64,000 bases of DNA from Flavobacterium quisquiliarum (GTDB lineage Bacteria > Bacteroidota > Bacteroidia > Flavobacteriales > Flavobacteriaceae), in NCBI RefSeq assembly GCF_019308285.1, contig NZ_WWEM01000039.1, positions 1 through 64,000 of the forward strand, in the 5' to 3' direction. The position numbers and the translations under genes are program-made. The notes beneath the pieces were generated by a model that saw only the letters and a list, made by a program, of their open reading frames with translations, was not told the DNA's origin and made no database searches. Every line of letters starts with the position of its first letter. Position 1 is the stretch's first letter. Of this stretch, positions 17,808 through 26,930 are shown piece by piece.

Positions 17808-19259
17808 ATGAAAAAATCAATCAAACTTATTGTACTCTTTGTTGCTTTTCAATTCTCAACATTAAGTGTTTTTGCTCAAGATAAAGCAAAACAAATCGAA
17901 CAACTTTTAAGCAAATACAACGAATACGGACAATTTAATGGCTCCGCGCTCGTAGCAGAGCATGGAAAAGTTATATTTCAACAAGGTTTTGGCCAGGCGA
18001 ATATGGAATGGAATATTCCAAACCAGCCTGATACAAAATTCAGATTGGGTTCTATCAGCAAACAATTCACGGCACTTTTAATTGTAAAACTGGCCGAAGA
18101 GGGAAAATTAAAACTTGACGTTCCTATTACGACTTATCTTCCGGATTATCCAAAAGAAAACGGAGATAAAATAACCACTCATCACTTATTAACGCATACT
18201 TCAGGAATTCCAAATTATACCGATTCGCCAAATTTCTTTAAAGACAAAGCTCGAAATTATTATACTCCTGAAGCTTTTGTAAAAACATTTTCAAGTCTTC
18301 CTCTAGAATTTACACCAGGCGAAAAATTCAGTTATAGTAATTCTGGATACTTTTTATTAGGGTATATCATCGAAAAAGTGACTGGTAAAACTTACGAGCA
18401 ATATTTACAGGAAGTTATTTTTACTCCTTTAAAAATGGTTAATTCTGGTTACGATCATAGCGATGTAATTTTAAAAAACAGAGCTGCCGGATACGAAAGA
18501 AAAGGTAAAATAATTACCAATGCCGCTTATGTTGACATGAGTATTCCATATGCTGCCGGATCTTTGTATTCTACTGTTGAAGATTTGTATTTATGGGATC
18601 AGGCATTATATACGACTAAACTACTTTCAGCAAAATCAATGGAATCGCTATTCAAGCCTTACATAAGTTTGGGAAGACCTGCTTATGGCTACGGATGGTT
18701 TATTGACGAAGTAGACAATGGAGATAAAGGAAAATTGAAAACTATTGGTCACGGAGGCGGAATTAACGGCTTTAACACTATTATCTCACGTTATCCTTCA
18801 GATAAAAACCTAATTGTTTTATTGAATAATACTGGCGGAACGGTTTTAGGCGAAATGAACGATGCTATTTGTGCCATTTTATACAATCAAAAGTTTGAAC
18901 AGCCAAAAAGATCTTTAGCATTTGAGCTACTAGAAACATTCTCTAATAAAGGAACAAAAGCTGGAATAGACTCTTATAACAAATTAAAAAACGATCCGAC
19001 TTATAATATTAAAGAAAATGATATGAATAGGGTTGGCTACCAATTATTACAAGACGGAAAAAAGAAGGAAGCAATTGAAATTTTTAAAATTAACGTTGAA
19101 ACTTTCCCTAAATCTGGAAATGTTTATGACAGTTTAGGAGAAGCTTACTTAGCCGATGGAGATAAAAAACTGGCTATTGCCAATTATACAAAATCGGTTG
19201 AATTGGATCCTTCGAACGAAGGAGGAAAAAAAGCGCTCGCGGAGCTTTTGAAAAAATAA
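17808..19259 (+). CDS. Serine beta-lactamase-like hydrolase with C-terminal TPR
   Basis: 483 residues. A signal peptide (ends SVFAQ, about 24) is followed by a beta-lactamase/DD-peptidase domain (30-360). The SxxK nucleophile motif is GSISKQFT, the YxN motif is YSNSGYFLLGYIIEK, and HGGGINGFNT replaces KTG. All three active-site elements are present, unlike in the fused hydrolase upstream. The C-terminus has a TPR-like helix pair (VYDSLGEAYLADGDKKLA ... SVELDPSN). It is an exported hydrolase, perhaps an esterase, D-amino peptidase or DD-peptidase homologue; the substrate is unknown. Confidence 0.87.
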   Translation: MKKSIKLIVLFVAFQFSTLSVFAQDKAKQIEQLLSKYNEYGQFNGSALVAEHGKVIFQQGFGQANMEWNIPNQPDTKFRLGSISKQFTALLIVKLAEEGKLKLDVPITTYLPDYPKENGDKITTHHLLTHTSGIPNYTDSPNFFKDKARNYYTPEAFVKTFSSLPLEFTPGEKFSYSNSGYFLLGYIIEKVTGKTYEQYLQEVIFTPLKMVNSGYDHSDVILKNRAAGYERKGKIITNAAYVDMSIPYAAGSLYSTVEDLYLWDQALYTTKLLSAKSMESLFKPYISLGRPAYGYGWFIDEVDNGDKGKLKTIGHGGGINGFNTIISRYPSDKNLIVLLNNTGGTVLGEMNDAICAILYNQKFEQPKRSLAFELLETFSNKGTKAGIDSYNKLKNDPTYNIKENDMNRVGYQLLQDGKKKEAIEIFKINVETFPKSGNVYDSLGEAYLADGDKKLAIANYTKSVELDPSNEGGKKALAELLKK

Positions 19260-19409
19260 AATCTAATAATACTTTATCCATAGCACTTACAGAATCTTCT
19301 TAAAATTGATTTTGTAAGTGTTATTTTTTGTAACAACTTGATCATTCAGTTTGGAGATTTATTGTTGAAAGCACTATTTTAGCCCTACCCTAAAACAATA
19401 AATTAACCT

Positions 19410-19859
19410 ATGAAAAATTTCAAAAAGCACAGTTTTCTGACTGTTTGTTTCTGCTTGTTTATTTCTTTTAAAAGCATATCTCAAACCAATTACACTTCTG
19501 CGAGAATGCCGTCTCAGCAAAATAAAATTATTATTGATAAAATTGTAGAAGCTACTCATTATAAGAATTATGTAGTCGATTTTTGTCTGTCTAAAATAAA
19601 TGAAACTTCTGCAAAAGAAGGCTGGAACGAACAAAAAGCTATGGAAATTACCCAAAGCATTAATTATAAAAATTTCAGAGATGCCATCTACAACAGTTTT
19701 GTTGTTTTTGATGAAGTAGAACTGGAGACTTTATTGAAAGCATACGAAAAAGACACCGCTTATCAGACTAAAAATGTAATGACCAATAATAAAGTCCTCA
19801 TTAATAATTTGAACATTTTTGCCAATGATATTGTTTTGGGGAAGTATGTTTCTAAGTAA
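19410..19859 (+). CDS. Hypothetical secreted protein
   Basis: 149 residues with a probable signal peptide (VCFCLFISFKSISQ, about 9-25). The mature part is charged and mostly helical, with no motif I recognise. It may resemble DUF2059-type proteins, but I cannot confirm that. It is followed by a strong terminator at 19882-19923. A TATTTTAG box about 30 bp upstream could be its own -7 element. Confidence 0.65.
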   Translation: MKNFKKHSFLTVCFCLFISFKSISQTNYTSARMPSQQNKIIIDKIVEATHYKNYVVDFCLSKINETSAKEGWNEQKAMEITQSINYKNFRDAIYNSFVVFDEVELETLLKAYEKDTAYQTKNVMTNNKVLINNLNIFANDIVLGKYVSK

Positions 19860-19881
19860 AGGTTCAAAGTAACAAAGTAAC

Positions 19882-19923
19882 AAAGGTTCAGAGGTTTTAA
19901 AAAATGAAAACCTCTGAACCTTT
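19882..19923. terminator. Long terminator hairpin between converging genes
   Basis: Perfect 17-bp arms (AAAGGTTCAGAGGTTTT and complement) around a short A-rich loop, followed by a T-rich run. It separates the hypothetical secreted gene and the penicillin acylase gene, which converge. Confidence 0.88.
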
Positions 19924-19970
19924 TTATTTTTAGATTTTAGTTAGAAAAACTTGAAACTTGAAACAAAAAA

Positions 19971-22361
19971 CTAATTCTTCGGTTTCAGAACCAATTTAGT
20001 TGACGTTTTTATAATCTCTTCTTTATTTAGTTTCATTTTTCTGAATTTTCCAGCATTGTACATTTCGGCCTGATCATCATAATGTTTGCTGAATGGATTT
20101 CCGGATTGTCCTGTTGGCAAAATACTCCAGCTGTTTTCGATATCAGAGAAATCTACAATCCTTCTGGTTGAAGGCCCGCCTTTCGTATAATATTTTCCTT
20201 CCTCATTAAATCCGAAGAATAAATTATTGATGACTTCGTTTGAACCTGGAGAATTAAACGGACCAACATTAAATAATCCTCGAAGTGCTTTCACTTTTCC
20301 CAACGGATGTTCATGTTCAACTGTGTGAACTTGTCCCCATTTCCAATCTGAAACTTTATTTCCTAACTGATTTTGTAATGCTTTAACCGCATCGTGAAAT
20401 GATTTAGTAACGATTTGTTTTCTAGTTTCTTTTACATTTTTGGTTTTAATATTATCCCACCAAACCGAATTTTCATTTTTAATCTGATTGGCGATAACTT
20501 GTTTTCCAACTGAAATTCCGAGAAATAAATTGAAGTTTTCTTTACCCATTTCGTCTTCAAAAGTATTTTTTAGATACAAATAAATCCATTTGTTGTAAAT
20601 CGTTGGCGCAACATCTTCCAGATTGGTTGTGCCCTTCCAAGATTTTAAAACATTTATGACCTCTTTTTCTTCAGTTGAAATAGAAGTAAGATCCGTGTTC
20701 GCAATCAAATTCTTTACTGTTTCCACTGCAACATCCGAAGTATTATCGTAAATCATTTTACTGATGGCTTCTTTATCCCAATCTGATTTTGCATCCAGAA
20801 TTCCAGATATCCTTTTCGCACGATCTTCCGGCAGATAATATCCAGGATACAAATAACCATCATCTATAGTTTCAGGCTGATTATTAGCAGAATAAACATA
20901 ACCCCATTCTGGATTTTCTGCTGACGGATTTTGTTCGAAATCTAAATATTTTACAATATCATCTTTCCCGCTTGCGCCGTCTAAAATTAAATGGGTGTTT
21001 ACACCTTCATTATGTCTGTATAATTTTCCTGTTGCCCACCAACCAACATTTCCTTTAGCGTCTCCATACATTACATTCAATCCCGGCGCTGCGATTAAAC
21101 TGGCTGCTTTTTTAAATTCTTCTTTGTTTTTAGCATGCGAAAGTCCATATGCCGCATCCAGAATCTGAATGGGCTGATGCGTATAAGTCCACATCATTGC
21201 AATTGGATTTTTCTTTTCCAGACGTTCCATAAAATCATTCATAATTGGCCCATGACGACTCGATTTAATCGTCAGAACCACATCTGAAGAATCTTTTACT
21301 TTTATTGTTTTTTTTCTGATTTCATATTTTGCAAAACCAGTTGGTATCTGATATTGATTAGTATCGTCAGCTTTATTTTTTTCCTGATAAAAATCGATAT
21401 CATCATTTTCAAACATCGTTAATCCGTAGGCATAATCACGGTTATGTGCCAGTAAAGGAAATGGAGTTCCGGCCAAATAACAGCCGTACAATTCATGTTG
21501 TGGCGTTACCAAATGCGCTTCGTACCATGTTGCTGGCTGAGAAAAACCAATATGTGGATCATTAGCAAAAATTACTTTTCCGCTTTTTGATTTCTTTGGT
21601 CCAACAACCCAGCTGTTACTGCCAATAAATGGTGGAATTGGAGACTGATTCAACATTGCTGTAATCGATTTTGAAATCTCGCTATATTCTTCTGTTTTTT
21701 CTTTTGAGATTTTAATTCTCGTAGTATTAAACTCGCCTTCAATGCCTAAATCTTTCAAATAAGAAGCTCCATATTTATTTTTAATATCAGTCAATAACGG
21801 GTCCGTTTTTTGAGCCATCGCAAAACTGAAGGACATATATCCGAAAATATTATAAACGTCTTTTATGGTAAACTTTTGTTTTTTAACTCCAACCAAAGTA
21901 AACTCAATTGGCGTTACGCCTTCTTCCATATATTGATTAATTCCGTCCAAGTAATCCTGAGTCAGTTTATAACTTTCACTGTTTTTGTCGAGTTTGGCAA
22001 TCGCTTTCTCCGAAGCTTCTTCGATCCCAATTCCTGCAAAAAACTGATCATTTTTAAGTGCAACTCCACCAAAAATTTCAGCCAATCTTCCTGGAGCAAT
22101 TCTTCGAAGCAATTCCATTTGCCATAATCTTTCCTGTGCATGTACATAACCAAGTGCTGTCATGGCATCTTTTTCTGAGTCGGCGTAAATATGTGGCACT
22201 CCAAATTCATCAAAATATACTGTTGTGGGTTTATCCAAATTTTTCAATTGTAACTCTCCTTCGTATTTGGGTTTTAAATGAAAAATATAACCACACAAAC
22301 CAATTCCAAGAAGTACAATTAGTACCAATAAAACCAACAGAATCTTTTTAAGTATTTTCAT
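19971..22361 (-). CDS. Penicillin acylase family protein
   Basis: 796 residues from the ATG at 22361; the frame can start three codons earlier at TTG. One N-terminal membrane segment or uncleaved signal (about 5-30) is followed by the Ntn-hydrolase precursor. GSNSWVVGP contains the conserved Gly-Ser processing site; that Ser, about residue 248, becomes the N-terminal nucleophile of the beta chain. The chain also has HIYADSEKDAMTALGYVHAQERLWQM near the start and the NDPHIGFS region. The family includes penicillin G acylases, quorum-quenching acyl-homoserine lactone acylases and other amidases; the true substrate here is unknown. Confidence 0.88.
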   Translation of the reverse strand: MKILKKILLVLLVLIVLLGIGLCGYIFHLKPKYEGELQLKNLDKPTTVYFDEFGVPHIYADSEKDAMTALGYVHAQERLWQMELLRRIAPGRLAEIFGGVALKNDQFFAGIGIEEASEKAIAKLDKNSESYKLTQDYLDGINQYMEEGVTPIEFTLVGVKKQKFTIKDVYNIFGYMSFSFAMAQKTDPLLTDIKNKYGASYLKDLGIEGEFNTTRIKISKEKTEEYSEISKSITAMLNQSPIPPFIGSNSWVVGPKKSKSGKVIFANDPHIGFSQPATWYEAHLVTPQHELYGCYLAGTPFPLLAHNRDYAYGLTMFENDDIDFYQEKNKADDTNQYQIPTGFAKYEIRKKTIKVKDSSDVVLTIKSSRHGPIMNDFMERLEKKNPIAMMWTYTHQPIQILDAAYGLSHAKNKEEFKKAASLIAAPGLNVMYGDAKGNVGWWATGKLYRHNEGVNTHLILDGASGKDDIVKYLDFEQNPSAENPEWGYVYSANNQPETIDDGYLYPGYYLPEDRAKRISGILDAKSDWDKEAISKMIYDNTSDVAVETVKNLIANTDLTSISTEEKEVINVLKSWKGTTNLEDVAPTIYNKWIYLYLKNTFEDEMGKENFNLFLGISVGKQVIANQIKNENSVWWDNIKTKNVKETRKQIVTKSFHDAVKALQNQLGNKVSDWKWGQVHTVEHEHPLGKVKALRGLFNVGPFNSPGSNEVINNLFFGFNEEGKYYTKGGPSTRRIVDFSDIENSWSILPTGQSGNPFSKHYDDQAEMYNAGKFRKMKLNKEEIIKTSTKLVLKPKN

Positions 22362-22481
22362 ATCGCACAAAAAAAATATAAATAAATGAATTCTAAAAAA
22401 TGATGTAACAAAATTGAAGAATAATGTAAATATCCTTCTTTTTAAAACTCTAAATTTATGTATTTAAAATTAATAGAGTAA

Positions 22482-24038
22482 ATGTCAATCTATAAAAAAA
22501 TAGCAATCGGAATAATTTCTTTGTTTATCATTGTACTTTTAGCCAATTTTGGACTGAATTACTGGATTAAAAAACAGCTTCCGATTATTATCCATGAGAA
22601 GAATAAAACAGCCTACAATATCAATTACGAAAAAATAGAAGTTTCTCTTTTCTCCCGAAATATCTACGCACAAACTTTATTGGTCAATCCAAAAAACGAA
22701 CCGAAAGACAGTAAAAATGGTCTTTTTACCAAAATAGAATCCATCACAATCAAACACTTTAATATTTGGGATCTGGCTTTTCGCGATATCATTCAGGCCG
22801 AAAGTATTATTATTAATAAACCCCGAGTAATTCTGTATAAAAAAGGCGAAAAACTTTTAAATAACAGCAAAAGCATTAAAAACGAAATCGTCGAACCATT
22901 TCAAAAAATTATAGGCGTTTCGAATATTTATCTGAATGACGGAACTGTTGATGTGGTTTCTTTGGATACTCAAAAACCTATTTTCAGCATTAAAAAAATC
23001 CTCCTGAAACTGGAAGGAATTTTAATTACCGATGCTACATTAAAAGAAAAAATTCCGCTTCAGTATAAAAGTTATGCTTTGGTCTGTGATAGTTTATTTT
23101 ATCGCCCGAGCGAATTTTATCACATCACAATTGGTAAAATCAATACTGAAAAGAACTTTTTAGCAATTAATAATTTTGCTAATATTCCGCAGTTTTCCCG
23201 TCCAGAATTTGTGAAAAGACTAAAAACAGAGAAAGATATTTACACGCTGAAGGTAGATTCAGCCAGTATTCAAAAAATGGATTGGGGATTTAAAAATGAT
23301 CGTTTTTTCTTTAAAGCCAACTCGATTGTGATAAATCACTTTGATGCGAATATTTATCGTGGAAAAATGCCAAAAGACGATTTGAGTAAAAAATATCTGT
23401 ACAATCATTTATTACGAAATATAAAATTTCCGTTGCAAATTGATACGCTTCAAGTCTTAAAATCAAAATTGGTTTACGAAGAAGAAATAGATTTTTCTAA
23501 AGGCCCAGGAATTTTAACTTTTGACAAATTCAACTTGCAGGCAACCAATCTGCGAAGTGGTTTTGGGTTGAAAAAAACAGCTGATGTCAAAATCAAAGTA
23601 AAAACCATTTTCATGAAAAACTCTCCGCTCGATGTAGATTGGAGTTTTAATGTTTTGGATAAAAACGACGGATTTCATATTCAGGGCGTGATTTCAAATT
23701 TTGATGTGAGAGCTATGGGACAGTTCAGCAAACCTTATATGAATGCTTCCTTTACCGGAGTTTTCAATAAATACCGTTTTAATTTCTATGGAAATGATAA
23801 TATTTCCAAAGGAAATGCTTCTCTCGATTATGATGATTTAAAAGTGAAATTGTACAAAAAGAAAAATCCGGAGAAAGAAGCCAAACTAAAATCGGCAATC
23901 GCTAATTTATTGGTAAAAAACGATTCTAAAGACAAAGCTAAAACTGCCGATGTTGAAATCGAACGAATTCAGGAAAAATCATTCTACAACTTTTTATGGC
24001 GAAGCATTGCGGAGTCTTTGAAGAAGATTTTGATATGA
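22482..24038 (+). CDS. AsmA-like membrane-anchored protein
   Basis: 518 residues. There is one N-terminal membrane helix (about 7-28). A long beta-rich periplasmic region follows, with repeats of the type KIESITIKHFNIWDL and FDKFNLQATNLRSGFG that resemble the AsmA/DUF748 group. Such proteins span the envelope and may help lipid or protein traffic to the outer membrane. Assignment rests on general layout and is modest. The gene is divergent from the acylase gene. Confidence 0.6.
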   Translation: MSIYKKIAIGIISLFIIVLLANFGLNYWIKKQLPIIIHEKNKTAYNINYEKIEVSLFSRNIYAQTLLVNPKNEPKDSKNGLFTKIESITIKHFNIWDLAFRDIIQAESIIINKPRVILYKKGEKLLNNSKSIKNEIVEPFQKIIGVSNIYLNDGTVDVVSLDTQKPIFSIKKILLKLEGILITDATLKEKIPLQYKSYALVCDSLFYRPSEFYHITIGKINTEKNFLAINNFANIPQFSRPEFVKRLKTEKDIYTLKVDSASIQKMDWGFKNDRFFFKANSIVINHFDANIYRGKMPKDDLSKKYLYNHLLRNIKFPLQIDTLQVLKSKLVYEEEIDFSKGPGILTFDKFNLQATNLRSGFGLKKTADVKIKVKTIFMKNSPLDVDWSFNVLDKNDGFHIQGVISNFDVRAMGQFSKPYMNASFTGVFNKYRFNFYGNDNISKGNASLDYDDLKVKLYKKKNPEKEAKLKSAIANLLVKNDSKDKAKTADVEIERIQEKSFYNFLWRSIAESLKKILI

Positions 24039-24047
24039 TTTTTTTTC

Positions 24048-24242
24048 GCCACGAATTCACGAATTTTATTTAAAATGATTGTGTTGACAAACAATATTAC
24101 GAATTGTAAATAAACATCGCCCATGGTTTCAATCACAGAGAACATATTGTGGGAATTCATTATGGAAATTCGTTGTTTTCCTGCGGTTTAAACCGCAGGC
24201 TATGCCGCCAGACATTTAAAATAAAATTCGTGAATTTGTGGC
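24048..24242. repeat. GCCACGAATTCACGAATT inverted-repeat element (copy 1)
   Basis: Left arm GCCACGAATTCACGAATTTT starts at 24048; the matching complement ends at 24242 (AAAATTCGTGAATTTGTGGC). The interior holds a 20-bp perfect palindrome CCTGCGGTTTAAACCGCAGG at 24180-24199. This fills most of the 293-bp gap between the AsmA-like gene and the next gene. Related elements occur at 46053-46140 and 63837-63929. MITE-like origin is a possibility. Confidence 0.75.
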
Positions 24243-24331
24243 TAACAAAACTTTACCCGCAAACCTGACAATTATCAGGTTTTAGAAAAATGCTTTTTTC
24301 AATATTTGCCTTTATTTTAACCTAAAGACAA

Positions 24332-26140
24332 ATGACAAAAACGCCTTTACACACTTTTCATATTCCTGTAATGGGGCTTGCGTACACGATTGACAGTCCG
24401 ATTCGTGTGGCGCAGTACGGGATTTCGTCTGTTATTGCACTTGCTGATGATGACTTGATTGAAAAGATGCGTAATTTTTATAGCACTAAATTCAATATCC
24501 CGTACGAAGAAATCACACAGAAATTTCATGACTACCGCGCCGAAAGAATTACTTCTTATCTCAATTTAGTTGACAAAATCGTTAAAGAAAAATTCGAAAA
24601 TTTCAAAACTGAACTAGCCGAAAGCAAAACATCTCTTGAAAATTTCATATCGATGTTACCTAATACTTCAGACATTAAAAAAGGTTTTCAGAATTTATTG
24701 GATGACGGAATTTCTTTTAAGGAAAACATTCAGAATTATATTGAATCACATCTTTTTCCAGGCGAAATTGATGTGAACATTATGACGAAATTGGACAAAG
24801 ATAACTTCGAAAAAAACGAACAGCTTCCAGTTGAGTTCAACGATGCACACGCCGCCTTAAGAGGTTTTGCGAACAGTAATTTAGAATCTTCTGTGGTACT
24901 TTCAGCCGGAATGAATCCGAGATTGTTTGGTTATTTCGAAAATTTCGCAGCCTTTTTTCCAAATGAGAAAAACGAACTAAAAAAGAAAATTATCTTAAAA
25001 GTAAGCGATTTTAGATCGGCAATGATTCAAGGAAATTTCTTGGCTAAAAAAGGGCTTTGGGTTTCAGAATACCGAATTGAGTCAGGATTGAACTGCGGTG
25101 GCCACGCCTTCGCTACCGATGGACTTCTTTTAGGTACCATTTTAGAAGAATTCAGGCAGAAAAAAGAACAATTAGTACAATCTGCCCACGATTTAATGAT
25201 TAAAGCTTTACAGGCAAAAAATCAAGCTTTCCCAGAAAAGCCTTTAGAATTAAAAATCACAGTTCAAGGCGGTGTGGGAACTTCGGAAGAACATGAGTTT
25301 TTATTGGACGAATACAAAGTCGATGCTGTTGGCTGGGGATCTCCATTTTTACTGGTTCCTGAAGCTACTTCTGTAGATCAAGAAACTCGTAATTTATTGA
25401 TGAATGCCAAAGAAGACGATTTTTACCTAAGTAATATTTCGCCTTTGGGAGTTCCATTTAATACTTTGAAGGGGACAACAAATGAATTCCTGAAACAAAA
25501 AAGAATTCACGAGAATAAAGCGGGAAGTTCGTGCCCTAAGAAGTTTTTAGCATTAAGCAAAGAATATGATCCACATGGAATTTGTACCGCTTCTAAAAAA
25601 TATCAGGATATTAAACTCGAAGAATTAGAAAACAAAAAAGACAGTTTATCTGCAGAAGACTTCGAAAAAAGCAAAATCAAAATAACAGAGAAATCGTGTT
25701 TGTGTGTTGGTTTAGCCAATGCTTCTTATCTTGAAAATGATATTAAAATAAAAGGTCAGGCACAAGGTGTAGTAATTTGCCCAGGGCCAAACTTAGCTTA
25801 TTTTGATCAGGAAGTTTCTTTAAAAGAAATGGTACAGCACATTTATCAGGGAAAATCGGTTTTAAGAACCGACCGACCTAATTTGTTTGTGAAAGAATTA
25901 AAAATGTATGTGGATTATTTTAGAAATGAAATTGAAAATATTTCGGGAGAAGTAACTGCCATTCAAATAAAAAAATGGAATTCATTTAAAGCGAATATTT
26001 TAGAAGGAATCGAATATTATCATAAACTATTCTCTTCTACTTTTTACTTTAAAACGGATGAAAGGAAAATTAAAGACCAATTCGATTTTTATAAAACAGA
26101 ATTAAATGCCATTCAAATTCCTACGCTGGAATTAGTATAA
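24332..26140 (+). CDS. Uncharacterised Cys-cluster protein with FMN-barrel-like segments
   Basis: 602 residues, no family I can name with certainty. Two segments look like phosphate/flavin-binding loops of TIM-barrel enzymes: SGLNCGGHAFATDG (251-264) and VQGGVGTSEEHEFLL (311-325), the latter followed by VDAVGWGSPFLLVPE. Cysteines at 401, 418, 456, 458 and 483 could hold an iron-sulfur cluster or zinc. The N-terminus (IPVMGLAYTIDSPIRVAQYG) reads like the entry to an alpha/beta barrel. No signal peptide is seen, so it should be cytosolic. It is a single gene between a repeat element and a terminator. A flavin- and iron-sulfur-dependent reductase or synthase is only a guess. Confidence 0.75.
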   Translation: MTKTPLHTFHIPVMGLAYTIDSPIRVAQYGISSVIALADDDLIEKMRNFYSTKFNIPYEEITQKFHDYRAERITSYLNLVDKIVKEKFENFKTELAESKTSLENFISMLPNTSDIKKGFQNLLDDGISFKENIQNYIESHLFPGEIDVNIMTKLDKDNFEKNEQLPVEFNDAHAALRGFANSNLESSVVLSAGMNPRLFGYFENFAAFFPNEKNELKKKIILKVSDFRSAMIQGNFLAKKGLWVSEYRIESGLNCGGHAFATDGLLLGTILEEFRQKKEQLVQSAHDLMIKALQAKNQAFPEKPLELKITVQGGVGTSEEHEFLLDEYKVDAVGWGSPFLLVPEATSVDQETRNLLMNAKEDDFYLSNISPLGVPFNTLKGTTNEFLKQKRIHENKAGSSCPKKFLALSKEYDPHGICTASKKYQDIKLEELENKKDSLSAEDFEKSKIKITEKSCLCVGLANASYLENDIKIKGQAQGVVICPGPNLAYFDQEVSLKEMVQHIYQGKSVLRTDRPNLFVKELKMYVDYFRNEIENISGEVTAIQIKKWNSFKANILEGIEYYHKLFSSTFYFKTDERKIKDQFDFYKTELNAIQIPTLELV

Positions 26141-26143
26141 GCT

Positions 26144-26178
26144 AAACCGCCGATTTAGAAATTCTAAATCGGCGGTTT
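26144..26178. terminator. Terminator between converging genes
   Basis: Arms AAACCGCCGATTTAG and CTAAATCGGCGGTTT form a long G/C-containing hairpin with T- and A-rich flanks on both sides. It serves the uncharacterised gene and the glycine-zipper gene. Confidence 0.9.
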
Positions 26179-26198
26179 TATTTTATAGAAATTAAACT

Positions 26199-26633
26199 CT
26201 ATTCTTTCTTTTTGTTTTTACTGTCAATAACAGCACCTGTTCCTGTTCCTAAAGCAGCACCGGCTAATCCACCAATAATAGCACCTTCGCCTTTTTTCTT
26301 ACTCACAATTGCTCCGGTTGCAGCTCCTACTCCAGCACCAATTACAGCACCTTTAGCAGTTGCACTCCATCCTTTCTTTTTAGTCGTCGTTGTGGTAGTT
26401 GTAGTTTGCCCATTTGCTGGCTGTTGTACCACAACCACTTTTTGAGATTCAACTTTCTGCTCTTCTTTTATCTTCGCCATTTCAGTCTTCATTGAATCGA
26501 TAACACGTTGTTTGTTAATTTCAACTTTCATGGAATCAATACTGGCTTGTTTGGCTTTGTTTACATCTTCTTTACTTTGATGCTGACATGAAGTAAAAAT
26601 TATCGCTGCTAATAAAATATATAAGCCTTTCAT
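26199..26633 (-). CDS. Glycine-zipper lipoprotein
   Basis: 144 residues. The lipobox FTSC places a lipidated Cys at about 16. A helical, charged segment (20-65) is followed by a Thr run and then a glycine-zipper domain (about 90-135), GAVIGAGVGAATGAIV ... GAIIGGLAGAALGTGTGAVI. Such zippers (YMGG/OmpA-like type) insert in or span membranes. It is probably an outer-membrane lipoprotein of unknown role. It runs convergent to the upstream gene and is transcribed alone. Confidence 0.8.
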   Translation of the reverse strand: MKGLYILLAAIIFTSCQHQSKEDVNKAKQASIDSMKVEINKQRVIDSMKTEMAKIKEEQKVESQKVVVVQQPANGQTTTTTTTTKKKGWSATAKGAVIGAGVGAATGAIVSKKKGEGAIIGGLAGAALGTGTGAVIDSKNKKKE

Positions 26634-26830
26634 GATTGTAGTGATTTAAAATTATACACTACAAAATACGGAATATCTGCTATAATAGTTATTACAGAAT
26701 TCTTTTGAAAATTTATAAGATTAGAAGATTTTGTATTGTTTCTCGAAGAATTTTTACTGAAAGTTTAAATGATTTAATCTCGCAGAGGCGCAGAGGGGCA
26801 AAGTTTATTCTCATTTTTGTGGTTAAAGAT

Positions 26831-26929
26831 TTTTTCACGCAGATTTAAAAAGATTTAAGCAGATGTTCGCGGATTATTTATAGAAATCATTTTAAATCTG
26901 CTAGAATCTGCAAAATCTGCGTGAAATAA
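26831..26929. repeat. Imperfect inverted repeat next to kynU
   Basis: Left TTTTTCACGCAGATTTAAAA and right ending AAAATCTGCGTGAAATAA face each other. Inside are several 'gatttaagcagat / aatctgc' echoes. The right arm stops directly at the kynU stop codon. Upstream, at 26777-26803, a 'cgcagaggcgcagagg' motif recurs in the style of other intergenic repeats here. The remaining sequence of the 297-bp gap shows no gene. Confidence 0.65.
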
Positions 26930-26930
26930 T

